A DNA stretch of 64,000 nt from Streptomyces cadmiisoli (lineage in GTDB: Bacteria; Actinomycetota; Actinomycetes; Streptomycetales; Streptomycetaceae), in contig NZ_CP030073.1 in assembly GCF_003261055.1 (NCBI RefSeq), positions 1,984,001 through 2,048,000 of the forward strand, given 5' to 3'. The notes beneath the pieces were generated by a model. That model saw only the letters and a list, made by a program, of their open reading frames with translations, made no database searches and was not told the origin of the DNA. The position numbers and the translations under genes are program-made. How positions within the stretch are numbered: the first letter of the stretch is position 1; each line of letters begins with the position of its first letter. Shown here one piece after another: positions 9,277 through 16,787 of the stretch.

Positions 9277-10277
9277 CGGGTGCCCTTCGCGGCGAACCCG
9301 GCGACCGCCTCGACGTTGGCCTTGTCGACGAACGCCGGTCCGGTCAGCACCGGCTGCTCACCACCGCCGCTGTAGTTGCCGTTGTTCTTGTAGAGCCACA
9401 GGGAGTCGACGGCGAGGTAGCCCTGGAGGTAGGGCTGCTGGTCGACGGCGAACTGGATGTCGCCGCCCTGGATGGCGCTGGTCAGGTCCTTGTTGAGGTC
9501 GAAGGTGGCGACCTTGGCCTTGCTGCCCGCCTCGGACACCGACTGCACCGCGGTCAGCGCGAACGGGGCGCCGAGCGCGACGACGTAGTCGAGGGAGCTG
9601 TCCTGCCGCAGCTTGGCGGTGATCGTCGACTTCACCGAGGGCATGTCGGTGCCGTTGACGTTGAGGATCTGCGTGGTGCCGGAGAAGGTCTTCTTCACTC
9701 CGTCGCAGCGCTGTGTGAGGCCGATGTTGCCCTGTTCCTGGATCACGCAGACGGCGTTCTTCGCGCCCTCCTCGTTGAGCCGCTTGCCCAGCGCCTCGCC
9801 GGCCACGGTCTCGTCCTGCCCGAAGAACTCCAGCAGGCCGAGGTCCCGCCAGTCGCTGACCCCGGAGTTGAGGCCGACCACGGGTATGTTCGCCTGCGCC
9901 GCCTTGCCGATGACGTCCTTGAGGGCGTCCGGCTTGGCGAGGGTGACCGCGATGCCGTCGACCTTCTGGTCGATCGCGTTCTGCACCAGGTTGGCCTGGT
10001 TGCCGGCGACGGGGTCGGCGGAGTAGACGAGTTCGACGTTGTCCTTGGCCGCCGCGGCCTCGGCCCCCTTGCGCACGATGTCCCAGAAGGTGTCGCCGGG
10101 CGCCTGGTGGGTGACGAGCGCGACCGTCATACGGGGCGTGTCGGCCTTGCCCGCCGAGGCGCCGTCCGCTCCCTCCTCGGCCTTCTTGCCGCCGGAGCTG
10201 CTGGAGCAGCCGGCGAGGACCAGGGCAGCCGCCGCTGCCACGGCCAGGGCGGGGATCATTCTGCGAGAGCGGTCCAT
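9273..10277 (-). CDS. Sugar ABC transporter substrate-binding lipoprotein
   Basis: 334-residue periplasmic-binding-protein type I (ribose/galactose-binding fold). The N-terminus is a lipoprotein signal: positive MDRSRR, a hydrophobic core and lipobox LAGC at residues 21-24, followed by a Ser/Gly linker. Binding-domain motifs include VALVTHQAPGDTFWDIVRKG, NAIDQKVDGIAV and YVVALGAPFALTA. First gene of the importer operon. A good promoter lies upstream (-35 TTGACA, 17 nt, -10 TTGGAT on the minus strand). Family members bind ribose, fructose, xylose or inositol; the adjacent IolE-like protein makes a polyol or inositol plausible (inference). Confidence 0.93.
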   Translation of the reverse strand: MDRSRRMIPALAVAAAAALVLAGCSSSSGGKKAEEGADGASAGKADTPRMTVALVTHQAPGDTFWDIVRKGAEAAAAKDNVELVYSADPVAGNQANLVQNAIDQKVDGIAVTLAKPDALKDVIGKAAQANIPVVGLNSGVSDWRDLGLLEFFGQDETVAGEALGKRLNEEGAKNAVCVIQEQGNIGLTQRCDGVKKTFSGTTQILNVNGTDMPSVKSTITAKLRQDSSLDYVVALGAPFALTAVQSVSEAGSKAKVATFDLNKDLTSAIQGGDIQFAVDQQPYLQGYLAVDSLWLYKNNGNYSGGGEQPVLTGPAFVDKANVEAVAGFAAKGTR

Positions 10278-10327
10278 CTTTCCTGCACCTCACTGTGCGC
10301 CGGTGGAAAGCCTGTGTTTGGGACCGG

Positions 10328-10356
10328 ATCCAATCCTTTGGCGCCGCCACTGTCAA
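10328..10356 (-). promoter_or_regulatory. Promoter of the sugar ABC transporter operon
   Basis: On the minus strand TTGACA (10356-10351) and TTGGAT (10333-10328) are separated by 17 nt, a good housekeeping-sigma promoter about 50 nt upstream of the binding-protein start. A half-site ACTTTGT (10358-10364) abuts the -35, and its complement ACAAAGT occurs at 10401-10407 near the GntR gene. Both could be contacts for the divergent GntR regulator. Confidence 0.6.
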
Positions 10357-10434
10357 TACTTTGTTAAGACATCATTTCACAATCAGGTCAGAATGTAAGT
10401 ACAAAGTGCTACGGTGAGCGGCGGGAGGGATGCC

Positions 10435-11196
10435 ATGACCAGTACTGCCTCCGGGCTCGCCGCCATACACTTCGCGCTCGATCGCACCAGCCCCGTTCCG
10501 CTCTACCACCAGCTCGCACAGCAACTGGAGGCCGCGGTCGAACGCGGCGTCCTCGCCCCCGGCGACCGCCTCGGCAACGAGGTCGACCTGTCCGTGCGCC
10601 TCGGCCTGTCCCGCCCCACGGTCCGGCAGGCCATCCAATCACTGGTCGACAAGGGACTGCTGGTGCGCCGCCGGGGCGTCGGCACCCAGGTGGTCCACAG
10701 CCAGGTCAGGCGCCCGCTGAAACTCAGCAGCCTCCACGACGACCTGGAGGAGGCGGGCCAGCACCCCACCACGCGCGTGCTGCGGGGCGAGACGGTGCCG
10801 GCCCCGCCGGACGTCGCCGCCGCGCTCGGCGTCGGCGAGGGCAGCGAGGTCACCGTCCTGGAACGGCTGCGGTGCGCGCACGGCGTGCCGGTGGCCTTCC
10901 TCGTCAACCACCTGCCCGCCGACCTGATCCGGCTCGACACGGCCGCGCTCGAATCCACCGGCCTGTACCGGATGATGCGCTCCGCCGGCATCACCCTGCA
11001 CAGCGCCCGCCAGTCCGTCGGCGCCCGCCGCGCCACCGCCGAGGAGGGGGACCTCCTCCAGGAGGCGGAGGGCGCCGCACTCCTGACGATGCGGCGCACC
11101 GCCTACGACGACACGGGCCGGGCCGTGGAGTACGGCACGCACATCTACCGCGCGTCCCGGTACGCCTTCGACTTCCAGCTCCTGGTCAGACCCTGA
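10435..11196 (+). CDS. GntR family regulator with UTRA domain
   Basis: 253-residue regulator. The N-terminal winged helix (LYHQLAQQLEAAVERGVLAPG, then EVDLSVRLGLSRPTVRQAIQ) occupies about residues 20-85 and a UTRA small-molecule domain follows to residue 250, ending in YRASRYAFDFQLLV. ATG at 10435 is chosen because GGGAGGG lies 5 nt upstream; an in-frame GTG at 10414 has no ribosome site. Divergent from the sugar importer operon, it probably represses it until the imported sugar or its phosphate binds the UTRA domain (inference from HutC-subfamily practice). Confidence 0.92.
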   Translation: MTSTASGLAAIHFALDRTSPVPLYHQLAQQLEAAVERGVLAPGDRLGNEVDLSVRLGLSRPTVRQAIQSLVDKGLLVRRRGVGTQVVHSQVRRPLKLSSLHDDLEEAGQHPTTRVLRGETVPAPPDVAAALGVGEGSEVTVLERLRCAHGVPVAFLVNHLPADLIRLDTAALESTGLYRMMRSAGITLHSARQSVGARRATAEEGDLLQEAEGAALLTMRRTAYDDTGRAVEYGTHIYRASRYAFDFQLLVRP

Positions 11197-11201
11197 CATC
11201 G

Positions 11202-11219
11202 ACGGCCGGCGCCGGCCGT
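11202..11219. terminator. Palindrome between convergent genes, possible terminator
   Basis: ACGGCCGGC followed directly by GCCGGCCGT is a perfect 18-bp palindrome just after the GntR stop codon and before the convergent Nudix gene. It has no T-tract, as is common in high-GC actinobacteria. Confidence 0.4.
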
Positions 11220-11243
11220 GCGCTTCGGGTCAGGGGGCCGCGT

Positions 11244-11909
11244 TCACTTGGCGAACGGCCCGTCGAGGGCAGCCCACTGCAACAGCATGATGGTCTTGGC
11301 GTCCGCGATCTCGCCCGTGCGGATCATCTCCAGGGCCCGGCGGAAGGGCAGTTCGAGGATCTCGATGTCCTCGCCCTCCTCGTCCAGTCCGCCGCCCTCG
11401 TGGGTGCGGGTCGAGGGGCCGTAGGCCGCGGCGTGGAAGCTGACGCGCTCGGTGACCGACCCCGGGCTCATGTAGACGTCGAAGACGTGCTCGACGGCGC
11501 CGATGGTGTGGCCGGTCTCCTCGACCACCTCGCGCCGCACCGCCTCCTCCGGGTGCTCGTCATCGTCGTCGAGCAGCCCGCCCGGCGTCTCGACCAGCAT
11601 CCCGTCCGGATGGCCGTTGACGTACACCGGGAAGCGGAACTGGCGGGTCAGCAGCACGGTTTCGCGTTCCGCGTCGTACAGCAGCACGGTGGCCCCGTTG
11701 CCGCGGTCGTGCGTCTCGCGCTCCTGGGTGCTCCAGGTGCCGTCGGCGTGCCGGAAGTCGAAGGTCGTGGTGCGTTCGACGTACCAGTGGCTGGACAGGA
11801 GCCGGACGTCGCGGACCTTCACACGCGGGTTGCCGGTCAGGTCCCGTCCCGTGCGGTCCAGGCCGGTGCGGCCGCGGCGGTCGGGGGTGTCGATGCCTGC
11901 TGTGGTCAT
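11244..11909 (-). CDS. Nudix hydrolase (ADP-ribose/GDP-mannose pyrophosphatase type)
   Basis: 221-residue Nudix protein. The Nudix box is visible as GGLLD, a 7-residue acidic insert, then EEAVRREVVEETGH (residues about 108-135), satisfying GX5EX7REUXEEXGU. Upstream motifs VKVRDVRLLSSHWYVER and QFRFPVYVNGHPDG match the ADPRase/NudK group that hydrolyses nucleoside diphosphate sugars. No Shine-Dalgarno is seen; TAGAAG sits 6 nt before the ATG at 11909, so the mRNA may be leaderless. It is convergent with the GntR gene and not obviously part of an operon. Confidence 0.9.
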   Translation of the reverse strand: MTTAGIDTPDRRGRTGLDRTGRDLTGNPRVKVRDVRLLSSHWYVERTTTFDFRHADGTWSTQERETHDRGNGATVLLYDAERETVLLTRQFRFPVYVNGHPDGMLVETPGGLLDDDDEHPEEAVRREVVEETGHTIGAVEHVFDVYMSPGSVTERVSFHAAAYGPSTRTHEGGGLDEEGEDIEILELPFRRALEMIRTGEIADAKTIMLLQWAALDGPFAK

Positions 11910-11949
11910 GCCCCGCTTCTACCATCCGGCCGTCCCCGGACAACGGAAG

Positions 11950-11972
11950 AGGGGCCATCGAAGATGACCCCT
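11950..11972 (-). terminator. Hairpin downstream of tRNA-Pro
   Basis: AGGGGCCATC (11950-11959), loop GAA, GATGACCCCT (11963-11972): a 10-bp stem with one G-T pair, located about 10 nt past the 3' end of the tRNA on the minus strand. The T-tract is weak. Confidence 0.5.
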
Positions 11973-11982
11973 CGCCCTACCG

Positions 11983-12056
<74 letters not shown>

Positions 12057-12153
12057 GTGCGTGTCTTCGCGGTGAACCGCGTGACATGCGCAGAGAACTT
12101 TACCCCACACCTTCGGGTGCGCCGAAGCCGGGCCGGGGCGCGACAATCGTCGT

Positions 12154-12669
12154 ATGGGCAGTGCATCGCGAGGACGGCCGGCCGGGGCACGGGACCGGGA
12201 CGGCGAGGGCCGGGCGCGCAACGCCCGCCCGCGGGACGGGCTCGGGCGGCCGTTGCCGTACGGCGCGGACGGGGTGGCGCGGCAGCCCGAGGGGGTCGCG
12301 CGCACGCCGGGGGAGACGGTCGACGAGGCGCAGGCGCTGCTGGACGAGGGCAAGCCGTTCCACGCCCACGAGGTGTTCGAGGACGCCTGGAAGTCGGGGC
12401 CCGAGCAGGACCGCGAACTGTGGCGGGGCCTCGCCCAGCTCGCGGTGGGGCTCACCCACGCGGCCCGGGGCAACGCCACCGGCGGTGCGCGGCTGCTGCG
12501 GCGCGGTGCGGGCGCCGTCGAGGAGTGGGCGGCGCGGGCCGGGCGGCGGCAGCCGTACGAGCTGGATCTGGCGGGGCTCGTGGCCTGGGCGCGCGAACTG
12601 GCCGACGTGGTCGCGGGCGGCGGCACCGTGGTGGCGCGGGAGCGGGCGCCCCGGCTGCGCGGAGTGTGA
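12154..12669 (+). CDS. DUF309 domain-containing protein
   Basis: 171-residue protein. The DUF309 signature is clear: ALLDEGKPFHAHEVFEDAWK (residues about 60-79), then LWRGLAQLAVGLTHAARGN. The fold is a small helical bundle; its biochemical role is unknown. The first 50 residues are Arg/Gly/Pro-rich and probably disordered. It lies just upstream of cobF (55-nt gap), so co-transcription is possible, but cobF also seems to have its own promoter. Confidence 0.85.
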   Translation: MGSASRGRPAGARDRDGEGRARNARPRDGLGRPLPYGADGVARQPEGVARTPGETVDEAQALLDEGKPFHAHEVFEDAWKSGPEQDRELWRGLAQLAVGLTHAARGNATGGARLLRRGAGAVEEWAARAGRRQPYELDLAGLVAWARELADVVAGGGTVVARERAPRLRGV

Positions 12670-12724
12670 CCGCGGGCGACGGTCCGCCGACCGCGGCGCC
12701 GGTGCCGTGCGGCAGACTCGGGGC

Positions 12725-13498
12725 GTGCGAAAGATTCATGTCATCGGTATCGGAGCGGGCGACCCCGACCAGCTGACCCTCCAGGCGGTCCGGGCGCTGC
12801 GCGGCACGGACGTGTTCTTCCTGCTCGACAAGGGCGAGGTGAAGTCCGACCTCACGGGGCTGCGCCGGGACCTGCTGGAGGCGCACGTGCCGCGGGGGAC
12901 CTACCGCGTGGTGGAGGCGCGCGACCCGGAGCGGGACCGCTCCGCGGGCGGCGCGGCGTACTCACCGGCCGTCGGCGACTGGCGCACCGCCCGCGCCGGC
13001 ATCTACGAGCGGCTGATCGCCGAGGACCTGGGCGAGGACGAGACCGGCGCGTTCCTCGTGTGGGGGGACCCCGCGCTCTACGACAGCACGCTCGGCATCC
13101 TGGAGGAGGTCCTCGACCGGGGCACGGTGACCTTCGAGTACGACGTGGTGCCGGGCATCAGCAGTGTGTCGGCCCTCGTCGCGCGCCATCGCACGGGACT
13201 GAACCGGGTCGCCCGTCCGGTGCAGATCACCACCGGCCGGCGGCTCGCCGAGGGCTTTCCCGAGGGCGTGGACGACGTGGTGGTGATGCTGGACGCCGGG
13301 CAGGCCTTCCGGCAGTACGCCGACCAGGACATCGACATCTACTGGGGCGCCTACATCGGCACCCCCGACGAGATCCTCGCCCACGGGCCGATCGCCGAGA
13401 CGGCGCCCCGCATCGAGCGGTTGCGGGCCGAGGCGCGCGAACGCAAGGGCTGGATCATGGACACGTACCTGCTGCGACGCCATCCGCGCCGGCCGTAG
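12725..13498 (+). CDS. cobF: Precorrin-6A synthase (deacetylating)
   Basis: 257-residue S-adenosylmethionine-dependent tetrapyrrole methylase. It carries out C-1 methylation with loss of the acetyl group in aerobic cobalamin synthesis, converting precorrin-5 to precorrin-6A. The N-terminal IHVIGIGAGDPDQLTLQAV is the methylase glycine-rich motif; FLVWGDPALYDST and YDVVPGISSVSALVA are the family's second and third motifs. The C-terminal RKGWIMDTYLLRR is typical of CobF. The start is GTG at 12725; a -10-like CAGACT ends 6 nt upstream, so the transcript is probably leaderless. cobK, the next enzyme of the pathway, lies 1.3 kb downstream on the other strand. No cobalamin riboswitch was seen nearby. 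Confidence 0.92.
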   Translation: MRKIHVIGIGAGDPDQLTLQAVRALRGTDVFFLLDKGEVKSDLTGLRRDLLEAHVPRGTYRVVEARDPERDRSAGGAAYSPAVGDWRTARAGIYERLIAEDLGEDETGAFLVWGDPALYDSTLGILEEVLDRGTVTFEYDVVPGISSVSALVARHRTGLNRVARPVQITTGRRLAEGFPEGVDDVVVMLDAGQAFRQYADQDIDIYWGAYIGTPDEILAHGPIAETAPRIERLRAEARERKGWIMDTYLLRRHPRRP

Positions 13499-13509
13499 CG
13501 GCGGCGCGC

Positions 13510-13579
13510 CGCCGGGTCCGCGCGGCACCGGGGCGGTGACGCGGCGCCGGGTCCGCGCGGCGCCGGGGCGATGAGGCGG
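13510..13579. repeat. Imperfect 35-bp tandem direct repeat
   Basis: Two head-to-tail copies, 13510-13544 and 13545-13579, both starting CGCCGGGTCCGCGCGGC and differing at about four positions. Non-coding spacer between cobF and the membrane protein gene. Confidence 0.8.
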
Positions 13580-13731
13580 CGCCTTTCTTGCGCTGCTCGC
13601 CCGCGTCGCGTCGGCTGCCGGACACCGGAGCGTCACGCCGGGCGGGCACGTTTCGGCCGTCCCCACCTGCCTCGCCTTGCATCCGTCCGCCCCGCACCTC
13701 CCGGGCGCGATGCGGAAGGACGACGTACGCC

Positions 13732-14727
13732 GTGTCCCTGCTTCGCGCCTCCGCTCCCCCCGGGCCGCTCCCCGCCACCGTCCGCGCACCCTCCGCCGCC
13801 CGCCTGACCCGGCACGCGCTCGCCCTGCTCCCGCTGCTGGCCATCGGGGCGTGGGCCGCGGTGGACTGGCGCACCGTGCGCGACGGGGCGGCCCGTCTGG
13901 GATCCGCCGACCCGGGATGGCTGCTCGCCGCCCTCTTCTTCACCTGCCTGGGCTGGGTGGCCGCCGCGCTGGTACGGCAGGGCGCCCTGCCGGAACGCCT
14001 CCCGCCGGGGCTGCTGCTGGCCTCGCAGTTCGCCGCCGGCGCCGCCAACCACGTGCTGCCGGCCGGTCTCGGCGCGCACGCCGTGACACTGCGCTTCCTG
14101 CAGAGCCGGGGCATACCCCTGGCCCGGGGCACCACGTCGCTCGCCCTGTACTCGCTGGTCAAGCCGGTCGCCAAGAGCATCGTGCTGCTGGTGTTCCTGG
14201 TGGCCTTCCCCGGCATGCTGAACCTCGGTGAACTCGTCCCGGACGACGGCACGCTGCTCCTGGTCGCCGTGGGCGCGACGGTCGCCGTCGCCATGACCGC
14301 CGCGCTGCTCGCGATGATCCGTGCGGTGCGCACCCCGGCGCTCGGCTTCCTGCGCACCGCGCTGACCGACGCCCGGATCCTGCACACCCGGCCCAGCCGG
14401 GTGCTCGCCCTGTGGGGTGGGGCGGCCGCCACCCCGCTGCTTCAGGGAAGCGTGATCGCCACCGTGGGGTTCTCGCTGGGGCTGCCGCTGTCCTGGGCGC
14501 AGGTGGTGTTCGCGCTGCTGATCGCGAGCACCGCGGTGGGGGCCGTGCCCGCGCCCGGCGGGATCGGGCCGGTGGACGCGGCGATGGTGTTCACGATGGC
14601 CGCGTTCGGCGCCCCGGTGGGACTGGCCACGGCCACGATCATCGGCTACCGCGTGGTCACCGTGTGGATACCGCTGCTGCCGGGGGCGCTGGTGCTGTCG
14701 GCCCTGGTGCACCGCAAGGTGCTCTGA
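13732..14727 (+). CDS. Lysylphosphatidylglycerol synthase-like transmembrane protein (UPF0104)
   Basis: 331-residue polytopic membrane protein with about eight hydrophobic segments from residue 25 to the C-terminus. It matches the membrane (flippase-like) domain of the MprF/AglD family through FAAGAANHVLPAGLGAHAVT and VPAPGGIGPVDAAMVFTM. The soluble aminoacyl-transferase domain of full MprF is absent, so lipid or glycolipid translocation rather than lysine transfer is likely (inference). The GTG at 13732 follows GGAAGGA by 11 nt; the frame is open further upstream to 13588, so the start is not certain. Confidence 0.8.
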   Translation: MSLLRASAPPGPLPATVRAPSAARLTRHALALLPLLAIGAWAAVDWRTVRDGAARLGSADPGWLLAALFFTCLGWVAAALVRQGALPERLPPGLLLASQFAAGAANHVLPAGLGAHAVTLRFLQSRGIPLARGTTSLALYSLVKPVAKSIVLLVFLVAFPGMLNLGELVPDDGTLLLVAVGATVAVAMTAALLAMIRAVRTPALGFLRTALTDARILHTRPSRVLALWGGAAATPLLQGSVIATVGFSLGLPLSWAQVVFALLIASTAVGAVPAPGGIGPVDAAMVFTMAAFGAPVGLATATIIGYRVVTVWIPLLPGALVLSALVHRKVL

Positions 14728-14733
14728 TCCGTC

Positions 14734-14805
14734 GTCATGCCCTGAGCCGAAGTCATACCCTGAGCGGGCGTCATGCCCGGGGCCGGCATCATGCTCTGAA
14801 CCGTC
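14734..14805. repeat. Four 18-bp imperfect tandem repeats between convergent genes
   Basis: Units start at 14734, 14752, 14770 and 14788 and follow the pattern RTCATRCYCKGRRCCG plus two bases. A fifth partial copy (GTCAG) overlaps the cobK stop. The array fills the gap between the convergent membrane protein and cobK genes. Confidence 0.8.
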
Positions 14806-14806
14806 G

Positions 14807-15547
14807 TCAGCCGAGGCCCAGTACGGCGAGGGCGCCGGGTACGTCGGGCACGACGACCGCGCCCTCCGGCAGCGGGGGGCGTTCGACGATCACGACGGGC
14901 AGGGCGAGTTCGCGGGCCGCGGTGAGCTTGGCGGCGGTGGCGGCTCCCCCGCTGTCCTTGGTGACCAGCACGTCGATCCGGTGCTCGCGCAGCAGCGCCG
15001 ACTCACCGGCCACGGTGAACGGGCCCCGGGCCAGCAGGACTTCGGTGTCCGGCGGCATCGGCGGGTCGGGCGGTTCCACCGAGCGGACGACGAAGTGGGG
15101 TCCGGTCAGATGGGCGAAGGCGGCGAGCCCCAGCCGGCCCGTGGTGAGCAGCACACGGCTGCCGAGCCGTGGCAGCAGTTCGGCCGCCCCGCGCAATGAG
15201 GCGACCGGGTGCCATTCGTCCCCGGGCACCGGCCGCCAGCCCGGCCGACGCAGCACCACGGCCGGGACCGCGGCCAGCGCGGCGGCCCGTGCCGCGTTCG
15301 CCGTGATCTTCTCGGCGAAGGGGTGGGTGGCGTCGACGACGGCTGTCACCCGGTGCGCGCGCAGCCACTCGGCCAGGCCCTCCGCGCCGCCGAAGCCCCC
15401 GATCCGTACCTCGCCGGCCACCGCGCCCGGCCGGCTCACCCGGCCCGCCAGCGACGTCGTGACCCGCAGACCCGGACGCACCGCCAGCTCGCCGGCCAGT
15501 TCGCGAGCCTCGGCGGTCCCACCGAGCACCAGGACGTGAGGAACCAT
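14807..15547 (-). CDS. cobK: Precorrin-6A/cobalt-precorrin-6A reductase
   Basis: 246-residue CbiJ/CobK-family NAD(P)H-dependent reductase, which reduces precorrin-6A to precorrin-6B (aerobic cobalamin pathway). Family motifs are VLVLGGTAEARELAGEL at the N-terminus, VVDATHPFAEKITANAA near residue 70, VLLTTGRLGL and LVTKDSGGAATAAKLTAA near residue 215. The length matches the family. It is opposite in strand to cobF, whose product it uses; the remaining cob genes are not in the window. Confidence 0.92.
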   Translation of the reverse strand: MVPHVLVLGGTAEARELAGELAVRPGLRVTTSLAGRVSRPGAVAGEVRIGGFGGAEGLAEWLRAHRVTAVVDATHPFAEKITANAARAAALAAVPAVVLRRPGWRPVPGDEWHPVASLRGAAELLPRLGSRVLLTTGRLGLAAFAHLTGPHFVVRSVEPPDPPMPPDTEVLLARGPFTVAGESALLREHRIDVLVTKDSGGAATAAKLTAARELALPVVIVERPPLPEGAVVVPDVPGALAVLGLG

Positions 15548-15875
15548 GCGGTCGAGCGTACGGACCGGCGAACCGGGAGGGGGTGCCGGGTGTGTACGGC
15601 CGGACCGGCCGGGCCGGGCGTCTGCGGCGCCGACCTGGCTCGGCAGCCCCGGCGCCGGCAGGGCTCCGCGTCTCCGACCCCGGAACGGCGGGGCGCCAAC
15701 GGCCCCGGCGGTGCGCGGCGCCCGGCGCCGACGGCCGGATCCGACGGGCCCTCGCCTCGCCGGCCCCGGCCGGGCTCGGCCTCGCCCGGCCCGCAGGCGG
15801 CGGGCCGCGCCATGCCACGGCTCCCGTCGCGGGAGGATCCGCCCGGGGTGCGGGATCCATGGCTATCGTCCTGAC
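15548..15875. other. 328-nt intergenic region
   Basis: High-GC spacer between divergent cobK and HAD genes. No convincing ORF, RNA structure or palindrome was found. Its right end carries TATCGT (15864-15869), placed 6 nt before the HAD start codon as a likely -10 box. Confidence 0.5.
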
Positions 15876-16724
15876 ATGGACTCAGTGCGAGCCGTCCTCA
15901 TCGACATCGACGGTGTCCTCACCGTCTCCTGGCAGCCGCTGCCGGGCACGGTCGAGGCCCTTCGCCGGATCCGGGACGCCGGGCTGCCCGTCGCCCTGGT
16001 GACCAACACGACGTCCCGTACGCGCGCCTCGATCGCCCGGACGCTCGCCGGGGCGGGCTTCCCGGTGGCCGCCGAGGACATCCTCACCGCGCCCGCCGTG
16101 ACCGCCGCGCATCTGACGGCGCACCTGCCCCGCGCACGCTGCGCGCTGCTGAACCACGGTGACATCGCGGAGGACCTCGACGGCATCACCCTCGTCGGCC
16201 TCGACGCCCCGGACACGGCCTCGGACTCGGACACCGCCCCGGACACGGCCTCGGACGCCGCCGTGGACGCCGTCGTGGTCGGCGGCGCCGGACCCGAGTT
16301 CGGGTACGAGGCGATGAACGCCGCCTTCGGGCATCTGCAACGCGGGGCGCGGCTGGTGGCCATGCACCGCAACCTGTACTGGCGCACGGACCGAGGGCTG
16401 CAACTGGACTCCGGGGCGTTCCTCGCCGGGCTGGAGGCGGCGGCCGGCACCGAGGCCGAGGTCACCGGCAAGCCGTCTCCGGCCTTCTTCGAAGCGGCCC
16501 TGGGCCACCTCGGCGCCGCGGCGGGCGAGGCGGGCGAGGCGGTGATGGTGGGCGACGACATCGAGTCCGACGTCCTCGCGGCGCAGCGGACCGGGATCAC
16601 CGGAGTGCTCGTCCGGACCGGCAAGTACCTGCCGCGAACCCACGAGGCCGCGAGCGGCACGCCCGACCACGTGATCGACTCCTTCGCGGACCTGCCGGCG
16701 CTGCTGGGGCTGAAACCCGTCTGA
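15876..16724 (+). CDS. HAD-IIA family phosphatase (TIGR01458/LHPP-like)
   Basis: 282-residue haloacid-dehalogenase-like hydrolase. Motif I is LIDIDGVLTVSW (nucleophile Asp10), motif II VALVTNTTSRT, and motifs III/IV are TGKPSPAFFEAAL and VMVGDDIESDVLAAQ. The IIA cap lies between motifs II and III. The cap holds a low-complexity insert of Asp/Thr/Ala/Ser at residues about 112-130, encoded by a 20-bp exact direct repeat. Related proteins dephosphorylate phosphohistidine/pyrophosphate or sugar phosphates; the substrate here is unknown. ATG at 15876 has no ribosome site but a -10 box 6 nt upstream, suggesting leaderless mRNA. Confidence 0.88.
   Translation: MDSVRAVLIDIDGVLTVSWQPLPGTVEALRRIRDAGLPVALVTNTTSRTRASIARTLAGAGFPVAAEDILTAPAVTAAHLTAHLPRARCALLNHGDIAEDLDGITLVGLDAPDTASDSDTAPDTASDAAVDAVVVGGAGPEFGYEAMNAAFGHLQRGARLVAMHRNLYWRTDRGLQLDSGAFLAGLEAAAGTEAEVTGKPSPAFFEAALGHLGAAAGEAGEAVMVGDDIESDVLAAQRTGITGVLVRTGKYLPRTHEAASGTPDHVIDSFADLPALLGLKPV
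16207..16256. repeat. 20-bp exact direct repeat inside the HAD gene
   Basis: CCCCGGACACGGCCTCGGAC occurs at 16207-16226 and again at 16237-16256, a 30-bp (10-codon) period. It encodes the repeated PDTASD segment in the cap domain. Confidence 0.85.
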
Positions 16725-16787
16725 CCGTTCCCGCCCGCCTCGCCGTCCCGGACCGCCGCCGGGGCCGCGGCAACTCGTGCGACGGGT

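Noticed and set aside
13499..13731. Riboswitch upstream of the membrane protein gene (downstream of cobF)
   Set aside because: Only GC-rich tandem repeats are present; no cobalamin-box or other riboswitch core sequence.
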